A stretch of DNA of 64,000 nt. Origin: Physella acuta (lineage: Eukaryota > Mollusca > Gastropoda > Physidae). The notes beneath the pieces are model-generated. The model was not told where the DNA came from, made no database searches, and saw only the letters and a list, made by a program, of their open reading frames with translations. The stretch is from the NCBI RefSeq assembly GCF_028476545.1, contig NW_026731690.1:482501-546500 (forward strand), in the 5' to 3' direction. The first letter of the stretch is position 1, and every line of letters starts with the position of its first letter. The position numbers and the translations under genes were made by a program. Of this stretch, positions 1 to 13,200 are shown in pieces.

Positions 1-788
1 ATAAATAAAACAAATTATAAGCGAGACGGTGATACCAAAGAGATAAACAAGCTTTACAGACTGCAAAAAACAATAGCCTTGTCTCTAACGTCATTTAAAT
101 GATCGTTGTAAAATATCCTATACGGCACCTGCATTATTGCGTAATGGCTGTATGTGTTTGTGCATGTTAGTGTTGGGTGGAGGTGGGGGGAGGGGGGGCG
201 AGCGTGATTTGACAGCCATCTAATTTGTACTGAGCTGAAACTGCATCAATAATGTACTGATACGCCTTGATGCGAGATATGTGACAATCATCTTTTTTAT
301 GCGTTTAAATACTTGTTTTGGCAAGGCAGAGTTTGGTTTACATTGTTACGCAATTTACCACGTGTAGATTATTACATTCACAACATTTATAGTATTGCTG
401 AATAAACTTCAGACAAAATATTTATGGCGTTTTTATTTAGATGTGGTTTGCCTTTTATTTGCCTTTTATTTGTTTGTTGGTTATTGCAAACATTGTAACT
501 CAATTTTAACCATCGTGTAATGGAGCGATTTCCATGAACTTTGCAAGGCTATTAAATCATTTATCCGTCACAGATGGTTAGTTTGCACGATCGTATAAAT
601 GTGGCCGATGCCTGTCTTTTAAAGGTTGCAAGCTATTGATCAGGCTTTAAAACAAGTATTTTTGTCCTAGCTCATGTGGTGCCAACTTCACTTTGTTAGA
701 ATAATTTCTAAAACGTTGAAAATAAAAATAAAAACTTTATAACAATAAGCTTTTACGTATCAGAGAAACTAAGAACATAAAAAAACAT
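1..788. other. AT-rich stretch, no gene seen
   Basis: I see no exon-like open frame, no domain similarity and no link to the receptor copies further right. A short G-rich tract lies at about 178-200. Confidence 0.5.

Positions 789-840
<52 letters not shown>
789..840. repeat. (TA)n microsatellite
   Basis: Near-perfect TA dinucleotide run with one C interruption. Confidence 0.95.
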
Positions 841-842
<2 letters not shown>

Positions 843-999
843 ACAAAATAACTACAAAATATAACTACACATTCAATGTTTTTTCGACTAGGTGACACAC
901 AGAATTTAGATTTTGATAACTATTGATTTACATTTTTTTCACTATTACAAATATTTACTCCGTTGCCTATATGATAAACCAAGGAGATGAAATATTCGG

Positions 1000-1690
1000 T
1001 ATCGTGCACAACGTAACGTATATCGTAAATTGTGTTATCCTGTATCGTACACATGTAAGGGTACCGTCTCTCTGTTATACGGTATCGTACACGCGTGTTA
1101 TGACGCAAGGTTGCGTCGAGCTCAGGTAGATAGCAGAAGCAGGCTATATCAAGTTGGTCAGACTAGTCGGAGAGAGAGAGAGACCAATAAAAATACAGGG
1201 AATTGACCGGTCACGTGGGACGGTCAGCTGACCACTGAAGCGTGGGCTGCTGTTAAGCCGGAGATGATGATTAGTTAGCGAGAGGGCAGTTGATAGGTAG
1301 CTAGTGAAGAGTAGAGAAGGTGTTAGGAAGCGGTTAGAGACGGTCGTAATATGTAGAGCTAGAGAACAGTTAGTTAGTGTTAGGATTGGTCATGGGAGTG
1401 CGTAGTTAGTAATATAGTGAACAGTTAGTAGTAGAAGTAAACAGTAGAGAGTATAGAATAGGCTAGTTAGGTAGAAACTTGATTTTATACATTTGAATAA
1501 AGAACTTTGTATTTGGAACTTGAACTGTGTGTTATTGGATTCATTCGTTACGCATCATAAAAATCCTCACCCTCACAACGCGTAAAGGGTATCCTAAATC
1601 TGCTTTATGGTATCGAACACGTGTAATGATATCGTCCGTTTGTTTTGCGGTATCGTACTCGTGTAACGGGATATCAACATGCATAGCGTC
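1000..1690. repeat. Short tandem array, about 41-45 bp units, split by a solo LTR
   Basis: The phrase GGTATCGTACACGTGTAA, with small changes, recurs at about 1039, 1080, 1607 and 1652, at spacings of about 41-45 bp once the LTR at 1096-1577 is removed. Units lie on both sides of the LTR, so the array is older than that insertion. The small frames across it are by-products of the repeat. Confidence 0.7.
1096..1577 (+). mobile_element. Solo LTR of a retroviral-type LTR retrotransposon (fossil)
   Basis: The segment starts TGTTATGACG and ends CCCTCACA, that is TG...CA ends. It is flanked on both sides by the same 5 bp, ACGCG (1091-1095 and 1578-1582), a 5-bp target duplication typical of LTR elements. 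An AATAAA lies at 1496-1501, about 80 bp from the right end, as expected of an LTR polyadenylation signal. No internal region is present, so this is a solo LTR left by LTR-LTR recombination. The exact duplication suggests modest age. The family cannot be named from the LTR alone. Confidence 0.85.
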
Positions 1691-1975
1691 AGTTTGGCTT
1701 GTCCGTTTTAGTATTTATTTTGTATTGTCTGCTTGTGTGGATTGAAATTGATTTACACAACGTATATAATATAATTTGATTCTTTAGATGGATAATCGAC
1801 AGAGCTGTAATAAAATTAAATTAAAAATATATAAATTAGGTAAATTAGACAATTAAAAATAAATGATCCTTCTTCTCAAACAGATAATCAGAATTAGCCG
1901 TCTCAATTTATTTTAAAAACAATTATAATTTTGTTCGAACAAAAGTTGTTGTATAAATTCTATTGTTCATCACTT

Positions 1976-3030
1976 CTTCTTCTTCTTCTTATGCGGAAAC
2001 CGGCTCAGAAGGATGACTTCCATTAGCCAGGCAGGCCTCAATGTAGTAAACCCCGGCCCCCGTTAAGGGGCCAGGGCTCCCCACACATTGGTCGCTAAAA
2101 CCGCGGTTTTCTCACCAGGCTTTTCTTCCCCTCCCACCAGACGCAGGACGTCGTCCCACCGCCTGGTACCCGGCTTGATCGTGGGGGGCATCCCGTCAGA
2201 TCGAAAAACCTCTAGCGGCTGTTATCTGCCCCTGGCTGTTCCGCATCCACTTAACGTGGGTTTGGTCGAACCAGCGACATTATTCCGAAACCTCGTCAGG
2301 CCGCCGCTTCAAGTCAAAAGCGATATCTGACTCTTTTTGTTCCCGACTGTCTTGCACCTCTCCTCCCCCACGCTGTTCTGTGGGGGACTTGGGAGACCGA
2401 CGTGTCAGGCTCTTCGGAGAAAGCTGGAACCTGGACGCACACAACAATTCCACCGACCAGAACGAAAATCCTCTAGCTGCTGTTCACTCCACCAGCCATC
2501 CCGCTTCCACCGTGGGACGGCCCCCCAGCCACCCCCCGAGGATTTGGTCCGACTGGCAGAGTTCGTCCGAAGCCGTATGAGGGCCGCAGCTTAAAGTTAA
2601 ACCGTCTGGTTAGGATCGCGAACAGACCCTTTTTAATTCCTAGCAGTCATGCATCTCTCCACCACCTCGCTATTTGGGACGATAACGGAGATTCACCCGT
2701 CCAATGCGAGCAGATCTCCTGGTCCCAATATGGGGGTTTTGGGAGTCCGACATACCAGGCTCTTCGGACCGGCATCCAAGCATCAACCAGGGGACGCTGG
2801 CCGACACGGATGCACAGACTAAAACCCCTAGCTGCCGTTCGCTACCCGGGTAAGGCACCCGTCCGTGGCCACGAGGAGGCCGCAGCATTAGGTCAACATG
2901 TCTGCCATGGTGACGTCGGCCCCTTTCGTTCCCAGTTCCTGTTCACCCACACAATCCCAAAGGCCAGGCTGCGGGGATCCGAAGACATCGGGCGGCACGG
3001 ACATTGTTCATCACTAAACGACAATATTTG
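1976..3030. repeat. GC-rich interspersed repeat block of unknown class
   Basis: Composition changes abruptly to GC-rich, starting after a (CTT)n run at about 1975-1990. The block contains loosely repeated sub-units of about 300 bp that share phrases such as CAGGCTCTTCGG and CTCTAGCTGCTG, near 2220, 2410-2480 and 2760-2840. Frames of 60-85 codons cross it on both strands, but none resembles a protein domain and none continues across sub-units. The edges are approximate. Confidence 0.55.
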
Positions 3031-3119
3031 TTTTGTTTAACTTAAGTGTGAGGACGTTAACCATGTAATTCTGTGCATCGCAATAATTTCTTTGTTACCT
3101 CCCTTATAAGGCAAGAACA

Positions 3120-3456
3120 AAACAAAAATTAAGAAATTCGAGCCGACCCGCGTATTATACGCCGCTATTTAGTTGTTTTATTTTCTACTTTTCAGTGTAA
3201 TTCATAATTTGTGAATTCGACAGTACCAATGCTGCCACTGAATATATTACCTCCTCTTAGTTTCAAATCGTTTAAAAACAAAATTATCTGCCCCTAATAG
3301 CCGTCATTAATTCGACCCGGTTCTACGATTGTAAACATTTCGCATGAACCACAGCTCACAAGTCAGGAGAGCGAGGAATAGGGCGGAAGAAGGGTTAGAT
3401 AGTCAGCTTGCGTCGTGTTGTCCATGAAGAGAATTTTATATATAGAATGTATAAAG

Positions 3457-3527
<71 letters not shown>
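3120..3527 (+). repeat. Interspersed repeat family ending in (TA)n, copy 1
   Basis: The copy runs from CGAGCCGACCCGCG (about 3139) through CTGCCCCTAATAGCC to a (TA)n tail at 3459-3527. Related copies lie at about 22190-22464 and 47540-47902 in the same orientation, and at about 55370-55725 and 58390-58830 in reverse. The three forward copies sit at the same place relative to genes 1, 2 and 3 and were duplicated with them. The reverse ones are independent insertions. The TA run lies at the element's end and is greatly expanded in the forward copies. Confidence 0.7.
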
Positions 3528-3529
<2 letters not shown>

Positions 3530-3639
3530 TAGTTTTGTAAAAAACAACCCTTTCAAACTGACGATGACAATTAAGTACTCATCCCGTCAGAATCTGAAAC
3601 GCATTCAACAGAGTTTTGATTTAGCGTAGGCTACATTTT

Positions 3640-4226
3640 ATTTTGTGTTTACACTTTAACACGAATGTGAAATCATACGGTTTATTAAAATCGCATTTGT
3701 CACACTCCGGTGTAAGTTTTCTAACATCAAGCCAGGATGTAAAGAGTCAACACACACTGACGTAGAGAGCCACTTAGAGAATGATGCATAACCGGACATG
3801 AGAGCGCTGTATTTACACAGTCACTTCACTTGTCTATTTGGCTTCTCTTTTTTTACGGAACAGTGTTCTTTCAGTGTTTGCTATAGTGTTAAAACTTCAA
3901 AAGTTTGGAATATATTTTCAATTTTAATTGCGAATACATGTGTTACAACTTATAAACTGAGACGTTTATTAATATAAACTAAACGTAATTTATGACTGTC
4001 TGAATTTGCAATGATATATACCACTGAACCAAAAAATAAAATGTTTACATTTTATAATAATACAGTTCAATAACAAAATGCATATAATATACTAATCGCC
4101 TCTAGAGATGAACGATCTTTTCTTGACGTGTACTTGAATTACTTTCGGGTGTAAGCTACAGTGGCGAATTATGATTGATTTTTTACATTGAATTAAGTAT
4201 ATGCAGGTGGATATCACGACCTAATA
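3640..4226 (+). promoter_or_regulatory. Conserved 5' flank of receptor gene 1
   Basis: About 590 bp upstream of the signal-peptide ATG closely match 22800-23422 (gene 2) and 50425-51034 (gene 3). This is the longest non-coding block shared by all three genes that directly abuts the start, so it probably holds the promoter and 5' UTR. I see no convincing TATA box at a fixed distance. The similarity may reflect recent duplication as well as constraint. A related, more decayed block lies at 17560-18200. Confidence 0.4.
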
Positions 4227-4290
4227 ATGAAGCACAAATGTTTTATAATTGTGACTCTGATAGTTTTGGAATCCATATTGGATATGACAG
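4227..4290 (+). CDS. Gene 1 signal-peptide exon
   Basis: Codes MKHKCFIIVTLIVLESILD and ends in phase 1 before GTAATT. It has a short basic start and a hydrophobic core, as in a signal peptide. An upstream ATG at 4201 opens a seven-codon frame that ends at once. In genes 2 and 3 the equivalent ATG is in frame and adds nine polar residues. A 1-bp deletion in gene 1 breaks that frame, which favours the inner ATG as the real start in all three genes. Confidence 0.75.
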
Positions 4291-7200
4291 GTAATTAGAA
4301 TTTTTCATAAAAGGTGTGATTCTTATGCACACATGTGCATTGTCTGGCTAGATAAGTCGCACACATTCATTATTAAATGATCACACTATCGATAATCAAT
4401 GTAAAACTATTTTATGTTCACATCTAGAGAGTTCTGTATGTGAGTCGCAATCAGTGTATCACAACCACACCAGGACTTGTGTTCGCCTGGTACAAGAAAA
4501 ACGTCAATACGTTGGAGCAACCTCTTTCTGTTATGCCAATTTTAATGGAGATTTGATGTTTATTTACGATAGTGAAACAAGCAGTTTTATTAAAGGTAAT
4601 TGTGAATTACAACTTATTTCCGCTTGCAGATTGTTACCTTATCTATTGAATCGAACCTCATTAAATCAATAGAAAAAAAAAGAAATACGAAAAATGTACG
4701 TTTTTATTTTGTATCGAATTTAAAAAAAAATTGTTTCAATTAGTATTTGTTATACATTTAATTTTAGAATTATACTTATTTTCAGTACCATATAAGGTTA
4801 TAATTTTTACTCTTATAATCTCATGTTAAATTATAAATGTAGCATATTATATATTAAAATAACATTAATCAATAACTAAAATTTAGAAAAGTTGAGAGTT
4901 TGGAACATTCAAGAGGCGCTGATTGGTCTAGAAAACGCTGCATCATTTGAACAGTACAGATGGGATGATAACACGCAGGTATTTGAATACGTCATATCTA
5001 TTCAGGTCTATATGTACATGTTTATTAATAAGCACACTATATTTAACATTTGTTCACACAGTGCGAATAACAAAGATTGATAAATTGCAATTCTAAAATA
5101 GCTGTATGTTACCTCATAAAATAAACCTTCATTATATATATGCGAAATTAAATGTTTGATTTTAAGTTTAACCAGTTAAGAGGGCAGTATCAATTGAAAG
5201 TAAAATATTTTCTACTCACAAATCAGTTTATAAATGTTGTACCTTTCAATTTAAATAAAAAAAATACAAAAGTATTATATTCAAGTATTGTACTTGAAAT
5301 ACAATGTTGACTTAACCTGTAAATAATATAGTATTTTGTCGGGTTATATATTTTAATTATACTGCATATAATTATATCCTAACAATCTTACAACCACAGA
5401 GTGTCACATACTTTGATTGGGCAACAACATCGTATGTAGAAGATAAATACAAGAGAGCCGTGGTGGCTACAGCAGAAGGATGGAGGAAACATGATTTTTT
5501 CACACCTGCTGATTTCATATGTCAGTCTGCCACAGGTGAATTTAATTAGCAACAACTTGACGCGCGGTTTTCTGAAAACCAAGAATTCATCTTTGCAATA
5601 CATTTCTTTTCAATTTTATCTTCGGACTTACATTTTTACTTTCTCGAATACGGAGTATAGAGGAATTAAATTGTGACAGTTTTCACCGTTTTACACGTCA
5701 CTCATTTATCATATACGGAGTATAAGGCACTTATTTCAATCGGGAAACAAATTCTAAATCTAGATTGGTCAAAAGCTTGGCGTTTTACGCGTCATCGAGT
5801 CGAACAAACTTGGCTTTGCAATTTTGTAAGTATGTCTGACCGTGTGTGTGTGTGTATGTCTGTGTACCCGATAACTTCAGTGCCGTTACAGTTACAGCTA
5901 GGTTGATGAAATTTCATAGATGAGTATTACATCAAAGTTATAGTTTTGTTCTAATTTTTCCAATAAATAGAGGTGGGATTTATGCTATTTCGGATGTTGT
6001 TTTTTACATTTCTGATTATTGTTTCTGATAGATATTGAGATTTCTAATCTAAGTGAAATAACTAATTGTCTGTTTTCTTTCAAATGTTGACTTATTTTCA
6101 CTGAGCAAAAGTAGGACTTTTCGCTATTTCCGTTTTCTAAAAAAATGCCTATGAATTTATAACATTCTGATATTCTGCATTTTTCTACAATTAATGTACC
6201 AGTTGCCGTCCCATGTATGAATATATAAGATTATTCGATAAATTTTAGGGGAGATCACTCCCGCTTTGTGCACACTTTGCGTTAGTAAATAAATTTCCAT
6301 TTTAGTTAATATTACTTCGAGGTTTTTAAATATTTAAATAAAAAAATAATTTTCTGAAGAATGTCGATTGCATTATATGTTTATCTCATTTTTTTTCCAA
6401 ATCTAATAGTTTACTAAGAGACTAAACTCATGGTTTAACTTGAACTTTACAGAAATATTACAAATAATATGAATAGTTTCATGACAATAATCAATCATTG
6501 TCTTTTTCCATTTATGACAAAGACAAATCAGTTTAAAAAGACCTCAGCATACAAGGGGATAGTGTGGTCAGCCACGTTTGTTTCACTAACGTGAGTTAGG
6601 TACCCATGAGAGCTGGATGTATTCAATGGGCTAGCAGGCTAGGAGTCTACCAGTAGAAGCCACTCCTTTAATAATTTAGCAGTTATTTTGGGACTCAAAT
6701 CCCAATTAAAACATTAAAGCAAAAAAGATTATTCTTTAATGCATGCAAAACAAAAGAAAAACCATTTAACTCGAACATTCGGCTTCAGAATGTAAGGTTT
6801 TATTAATGGATAAAACGTCAGACAAAGATTTTCGTATTGTGTTACCAATTATTTTTTAGACAGGCAAGTACACACTATTATTAACATCAATGCATGTAAA
6901 CTTATGTGATTGTACTATACGTGGTAATAATCATTCCCTATCATGCCCAAGACACATGGGGCAGATAAAGTATACCGCTTCTGTTTCAAGGATTTTGGCA
7001 TAAAATTCAACACTATGACCAGCCGCCTTTATTTCCCTAAAGTGAGTCAGGTACTGTTCTGAGCTGGGTGAGATCTTTGACCTCCTACAAATTTGAGCCC
7101 AGGTTCATAACTCGAAACATTCGGGTTAGCAGTCTAGCGCTATAGCGCTTGGCCACAATGTCCCTATTCTGATAATATTAACACAAAATTGATGATGCCC

Positions 7201-10200
7201 ATAATAACAATACTCTTTTGTTAATCCAAATATTAAGAATAAAAGTAAAATTCTATTTTAAAGCAGTCCTGCCGGAAGTAGTTCTCACATGTCCTATCGC
7301 TGAAGAAGGAAAACCAAATCACTCGCTGTGGTGCAGTGTGGAGACCTATGAAGTTTCCCGAAATCCTAGCATCCAGTTCTGTACAAACAACACTAAAAGT
7401 GTGTGTCCTACAACTGGTTACATTACAAGTAATCAAAGAGTCGGCTCTCACATCACAACACAACTAAACATCAGCTCAGTGAGGAGAAAAGACGAGGGTA
7501 CATGGACGTGTTCTGTAAGTTTTACAGTAAGCTCCGGTACACATCACATGAACAACAGCTGCAACTTAACAGTTTACTGTAAGTATTAACTGAAAACTAA
7601 AGACTTTTTGTAATAGGGTAATTAACATTTCTTTATTGCCTACCTGAAATTCCTTCATCTTGTTTTCACAATACATATCCCAAATACATGACTAAATGTA
7701 TGACTATATATGTATAAATTGCTGACATTAATATAATACATATTATGTCTCGGTTTGAAACATTTAGATACACATGTATTAAATCAAATTGTTAAATCAT
7801 AAATTCAAAGATACGCTATTTTAACACCTTCAAATATTTACAACAGAGATAACTGATGTCGCAAAACAAAAAACCCCACTCGTTTCAGTGGCGTAGCTAG
7901 TAATTTTGGGTCCTATGCAAAAAATTTTAATGGGCCTCCACGTCAATCTGCAAATTATGTATTTTATACGTCTTAATTGTGTATTTATACGGCATTATTA
8001 TGTATTACTCCGTAACGCAAATACCTTTGATTTTATATCATTTTTATGTAAAACAAAGTAACAAATTAACTGTAAGCCTATTACATTTATTAAGTAACCT
8101 AACACAGTAACGTCACAGGGCAGGGGGGGGGGGGGCTCACTATTTTGTGCGTGACAACATGACGAAAACTCGTTTAACTCACTGTCAAAATTATCTTTCA
8201 TTCAGTTAAAATAATAAAATATTAAGGAGAGGGGGAAACACTCCACCGGAAATGCAAAATGGTTGGACGGGCGGGGGGGGGGGGGTGGGGGGGGGGGTGG
8301 GGGGGGGGAATGACACTCACTAAACGCACGGGGTGATATCGACCCTCGTGTCGCCACTAACAAAATACAAATTTTAAAAAGTTGTACATGATTTATTTAT
8401 ATGATTTTTCCTTTCTCATAAGTTTGCAAAGTGTTTATATGTTCCTTGAAGTCCATTTTAGCTGCTCCTGTATGTTCGATTCTAAGAATGGCTAAGTTAC
8501 TGACCCAAAAGGACATATCTACAATTTGTTTCATAACATAATAATATTGGAGAGACGGCCTTATTTTCTTTATTCATTGATTATAGTAGCCCTCCGTATT
8601 CCTAGGGCATGGCGCTAATTAAAACACGTGTATGCACCGTAGTGCTCACGGGGTGAGCCCGGGGCGCCGGCTGATGCACCTGTGCAGTTTGACCATTGGA
8701 TTATGAAGTAACCCGGACCTCTTGTGCAGGACGCTCAATTAACTGAACCCATGTGCTAAGAAAGCCGTAGGGTAACTTTGTGAGGGAGCCGCTCTCCAAA
8801 CGAAATAAAAAATATTTAATGTCAGAAAACTTTACAGGAGTCAGAGTTTCTTTCTGACTTCTCTTCGAGGGGGTAGGTACTGCTCCTCGTGTGGGGTTGT
8901 GGTAGGAAATTTCACGGTCAGTAGAGGTTTGTCTGAATTATTCTAAACGACTTCTCAATGTTTCTTGGCGATTGGATGATTTTTGTATTAATGCATAAAG
9001 TGCAAGGAGATAAAAAATCTTTGAGTAGCGGCACATTGATTAGAGAAATTAGACCAACAAACCATTTGTGATTAAGGTTATATCTAGCAGAAAAATATTG
9101 ACAAATTTTCGACGTAGCTTGTTGTGAAAACACTGTCCACGGCTGTTAACCAAATAATTGCTCAATTGTAATCATGAATGAATGGAATTTCGTTAATGAC
9201 AGAGAATTGAGAAGGAAGGGGGTGCGGGTTAGTATCGGTGGGGTAGAGAGTTTTTAGCGATGCGTATAAATTTACGGGTGCCGGATGCCAATCTCACAAA
9301 AGAGTCAATGTTCAAGTTTATTTATAGACAAATTCTCTCACCGGCTTGTCTGACAATGCAACAATGCATATAGTGGGCCCTGTACAACATATCCCCAGTA
9401 AGAAAAGTCTTGGGGCCTTTTTGGAACTTTTGGAACTTACTTCTACAGTAGAAAAGAAAGTGGATTTCCGTTTACTTTTTAAAATAATAATTATTTTAAT
9501 ACAAATATTAAAATTCCACTGTAAAAGTTTTTAAAAATAGAGGGAAAAGGGCTCCTATTTGCTTCGGGCCCCTATGCCTTGCTTACGCTAGCTTTACGGT
9601 AGCTACGCCACTGACTCGTTTGTTGAAAAAGTTGTTAAAAAATTGTATTAACTGAAATATAATCCTTTAAAAATCATACTTATATATAAATGATTCATTC
9701 TATTTTACAGCCACCCCACAAATCCCAGTCTGCCAACACACCTCTAACACCACCCACGTCCTAGTGACTTCCTCCACATCTAAAGTTTACCCAGAGGCGG
9801 TATGTAAATGGGAGGCGTCGTTTGGTGTAGACGAGATAGAGGTTTGTTTTCGTCCGTTTTTATGCGAAATATTTTCAACATCAAGTATTATTACTCATTA
9901 CTTTGCGCAGCAAATTGTCAAAAGATTATCTTTCTAAAAATTCATTTTGCAAAAAAAAAAACATCGATATTATAGGTTCTACCAGAGTCCACCCAACACA
10001 AGACATAGGCCTACATACTGAATGAATCTGTTTACTACAACACGACATGTACGGCAAGTTTTAGGCCTGACGTTACAGGCGTGTACAAGATTGAAGTCAT
10101 AATGTATCCCGATGTCATTCAGTCAACACAAGGGGTAACACAGGAACATAATGTAACAATTGGTAAGTTAGTTAGATGATTAGCACTGACAACCTGTTTA

Positions 10201-13200
10201 ATACAATCATTTTATTAAGCCTAACATGTGATTCAGGTAAGAAAGATACACCTGCTTGTAAGATTACTATTTGTATGCTACAGTTCTGAAGCATTTTACT
10301 TTTATTGGTCTTGAAAACAAAATTCACCGTATACCGTGTATTAAGTGCATATTAACATTGAAGATATTCCATTAGCTCGGGATACGTGCTACACCGATGT
10401 GGAATGATCAAAACTGTTTTCGATAAATCGATACCACCAAAATCCTTCCGTAAAAATCAAGTCTTGCAACTAAGTGTTACTGCAAATGAAGCACCCCACC
10501 ACATTTTGTTTTTTCGCAGCGACTCTTCACATTGACGCTTTAAACATTTTCTTCCTATACTGAACGGCTCACGACAAAAAGTCCATGATCGATTGAAAAA
10601 ATGATATTATCGATTTTGTTTCTTTACAGGTTCCCCTGTATGTCCAAGTCAATTTGACGTAAAATTAATCAATAATGACAGCGTCATCATCTCATGGACA
10701 CCTGGCCACAATGGCGGACTAACACAGACATTTGTTTTCTATAGCCACACAAACACCAGCTTAGATAGGACCTTGGTAGCTGCTGTTGTTGATGATAACA
10801 ATAAAAGTATGGTTTACACTGTAAGGAACCTCCACATGAACATGTCCCTTGTTTTCACTGTTGACGTTAAAAATATGCTCAGTACAACAGTGTGTCCAGA
10901 TTTAAATTTCAGCGTGAATGTCTCAGGTAAGATTATTCTCGGCGTTTAAGTCTTCGGTAAGATGGTAATGTTCAATTCATAACTTTAAGTTTCAATAATG
11001 TCACAATTAACTCTTGTCTACAACAGATGCTGTACATCCGTAATAGCCTTCAGCTATTACAATTCCCTCGTATACAAATTTGGTTTTTGCATCAAGGACT
11101 ATTATTGAAAATAGAAAATTAGTAAGCTTTTTAGTGTTAAAAAACTGCGAACTGAAAAAAAACAAAACAAAAATAAACGATAAGTAGGTCACGAATACGA
11201 TTAGATTACAATATGATGACGGATATAAAACTTTTCGCAGAAAACTTGTAACATTGGGAAAAAAAAATTCATAATTGATAACGTTATAAAATTGATATTT
11301 TAAACACACATGTTTTTTTCCTCACTAAAGTTATTATATTCTACAAAAATGGACAAAATATCCAAAAAAAGCACGAAACCCATAATGACGAAAAAATCTG
11401 GATTTTTGTGATTTTGAAACGAGCATATCCCCCCTTAACTAGCTAATTTTTGGCTTTAGAATGTAATGTTTTAACTATTTATAAAACTCCGCTCGATTAT
11501 TTTTGTATTTCTTTACCTATTCGTTTGGGAGAGGCAACTTACACAATATTAATATCATCACTGCATTTAAACTCATTAAATAGTGTGAACCTTTATCTTT
11601 TCCCGTGTATGCCCGAGACACATAGAGCAGATTCATTAGAGTACTTCTGTTTCAATGACTTTGGCATACAAGTCGGTTATATAACCAACCGCCTATGTTT
11701 CCCTAATGTGAGTGAGGTACTCATCAGAGCTGGGTGAAGACCTACAGACTAGATCCCAGGTTCCAAACTCGAAACTTTCGGGTCAGCAGTCTAACGCTCT
11801 ACCGCCTGGCCACACCGTTCCGATGCTGGCAATATTAGCCTGAAATCGATGATGCCCACTTAAGCTAATAAAATGTTGTTAATTCAAATCGTTTTGAAAA
11901 CTAAAATTATATTTTGAAGCAGTCCTGCCAGAAGTAGTTCTGTCATGTCCTATCGCTGAAGAAGGAAAACAGAATCACTCGCTGTCGTGCCGTGTAGAGA
12001 CCTATGAAGTTTCCCGAAATACAAGCATCCAGTTCTGTAGAAACAACATTAAAAATGTGTGTCCTACAAATGGCTACACTACAAGTAATCAAACAGTTGG
12101 CTCTAACATCACATCACAACTAAACATCAGCACAGTAAGGAGAAAAGACGAGGGGACATGGACGTGTTTTATAAGTTTTACAGTAAGATCCGGTACACAT
12201 AACATGAACAAGAGCTGCAACCTAGCAGTTTACGGTGAGTATTAACTGGAAAGTAAATACTTTTTGCATTAGGGTAATAAACATTTCCTTATTGCGTACC
12301 TGAAATTTATTCATCATGTTTTCACATTAGGTAGCCCAAATACATGACGTTACACTGAAGTATTAATATATATGTATAAATTGCTAACATTAATATAAAA
12401 CATAATCTTATGTCTCTGTTTGAAACATTTGGATACATATGTATTAAATCAAATTTTTATATCATGAATTCACTATAAAAGATACGATATTTTAACACCT
12501 TCAAATATTTTATAACATAGAAAACTGATGTCGCGAAACAAAACCCACTCGTTTGTTGAAAAAGCTATTTAAAAAATTGTCATTCTACGCAGACAGCTGT
12601 GGTAACTAAAATATATTCCTTTAAAAATCATACTTATATATATAAATGATTCATTCTATTTGACAGCCACCCCACAAACCCCAGTCTGCCAACACACCTC
12701 TAACACCACCCACGTCCTAGTGACTTCCTCCACATCTAAAGTTTACCCAGAGGCGGTATGTATATGGGAGGCGTCGTTTGGTGTAGACCGGATAGAGGTT
12801 TGTTTTCGTCTTTTTTAATGCAAAATACTTTCAACGACAAGTATTTTTACTCATTACTTGGATCAGCAAATTTGTATAAGTTTACCTTTTTTAAAATTAT
12901 ATTTATAAAATAATATCGAAAATATAGGTTCTACTAGAGTCTACCCAACACAAGACATACATACTGGATGAAACTGTTTACTACAACACGACATGTACGG
13001 CAAGTTTTAGGCCTGACTTTACAGGAGTGTTTAAGATTAAAGTCACAATGTATCCCGATTTCATTCAGTCAACACAAGGGGTAACACATGATTATGTTAT
13101 AACAATAGGTATGTTGGTTATATTTGAATAATGAACAGTGACAACCATTTAAATACCAACGTTTTACTGGACCTAACACTAAATTAAGTCAAGACCAAAA

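Larger units (their letters stand above)
5536..7266 (+). other. Gene 1 intron between CTLD and first Ig exon
   Basis: Contains an interspersed repeat at about 5640-6280 (same family as 48780-49475), SINE-like sequence at about 6540-6660 and a tRNA-SINE in reverse at about 7005-7165. I see no additional exon. The homologous gene 2 intron (24825-27251) has the same layout plus a hAT insertion. Confidence 0.6.

Noticed and set aside
2088-3040. Several 60-85 codon frames in the GC-rich block
   Set aside because: No domain, frames on both strands, and the block looks like a composite interspersed repeat.
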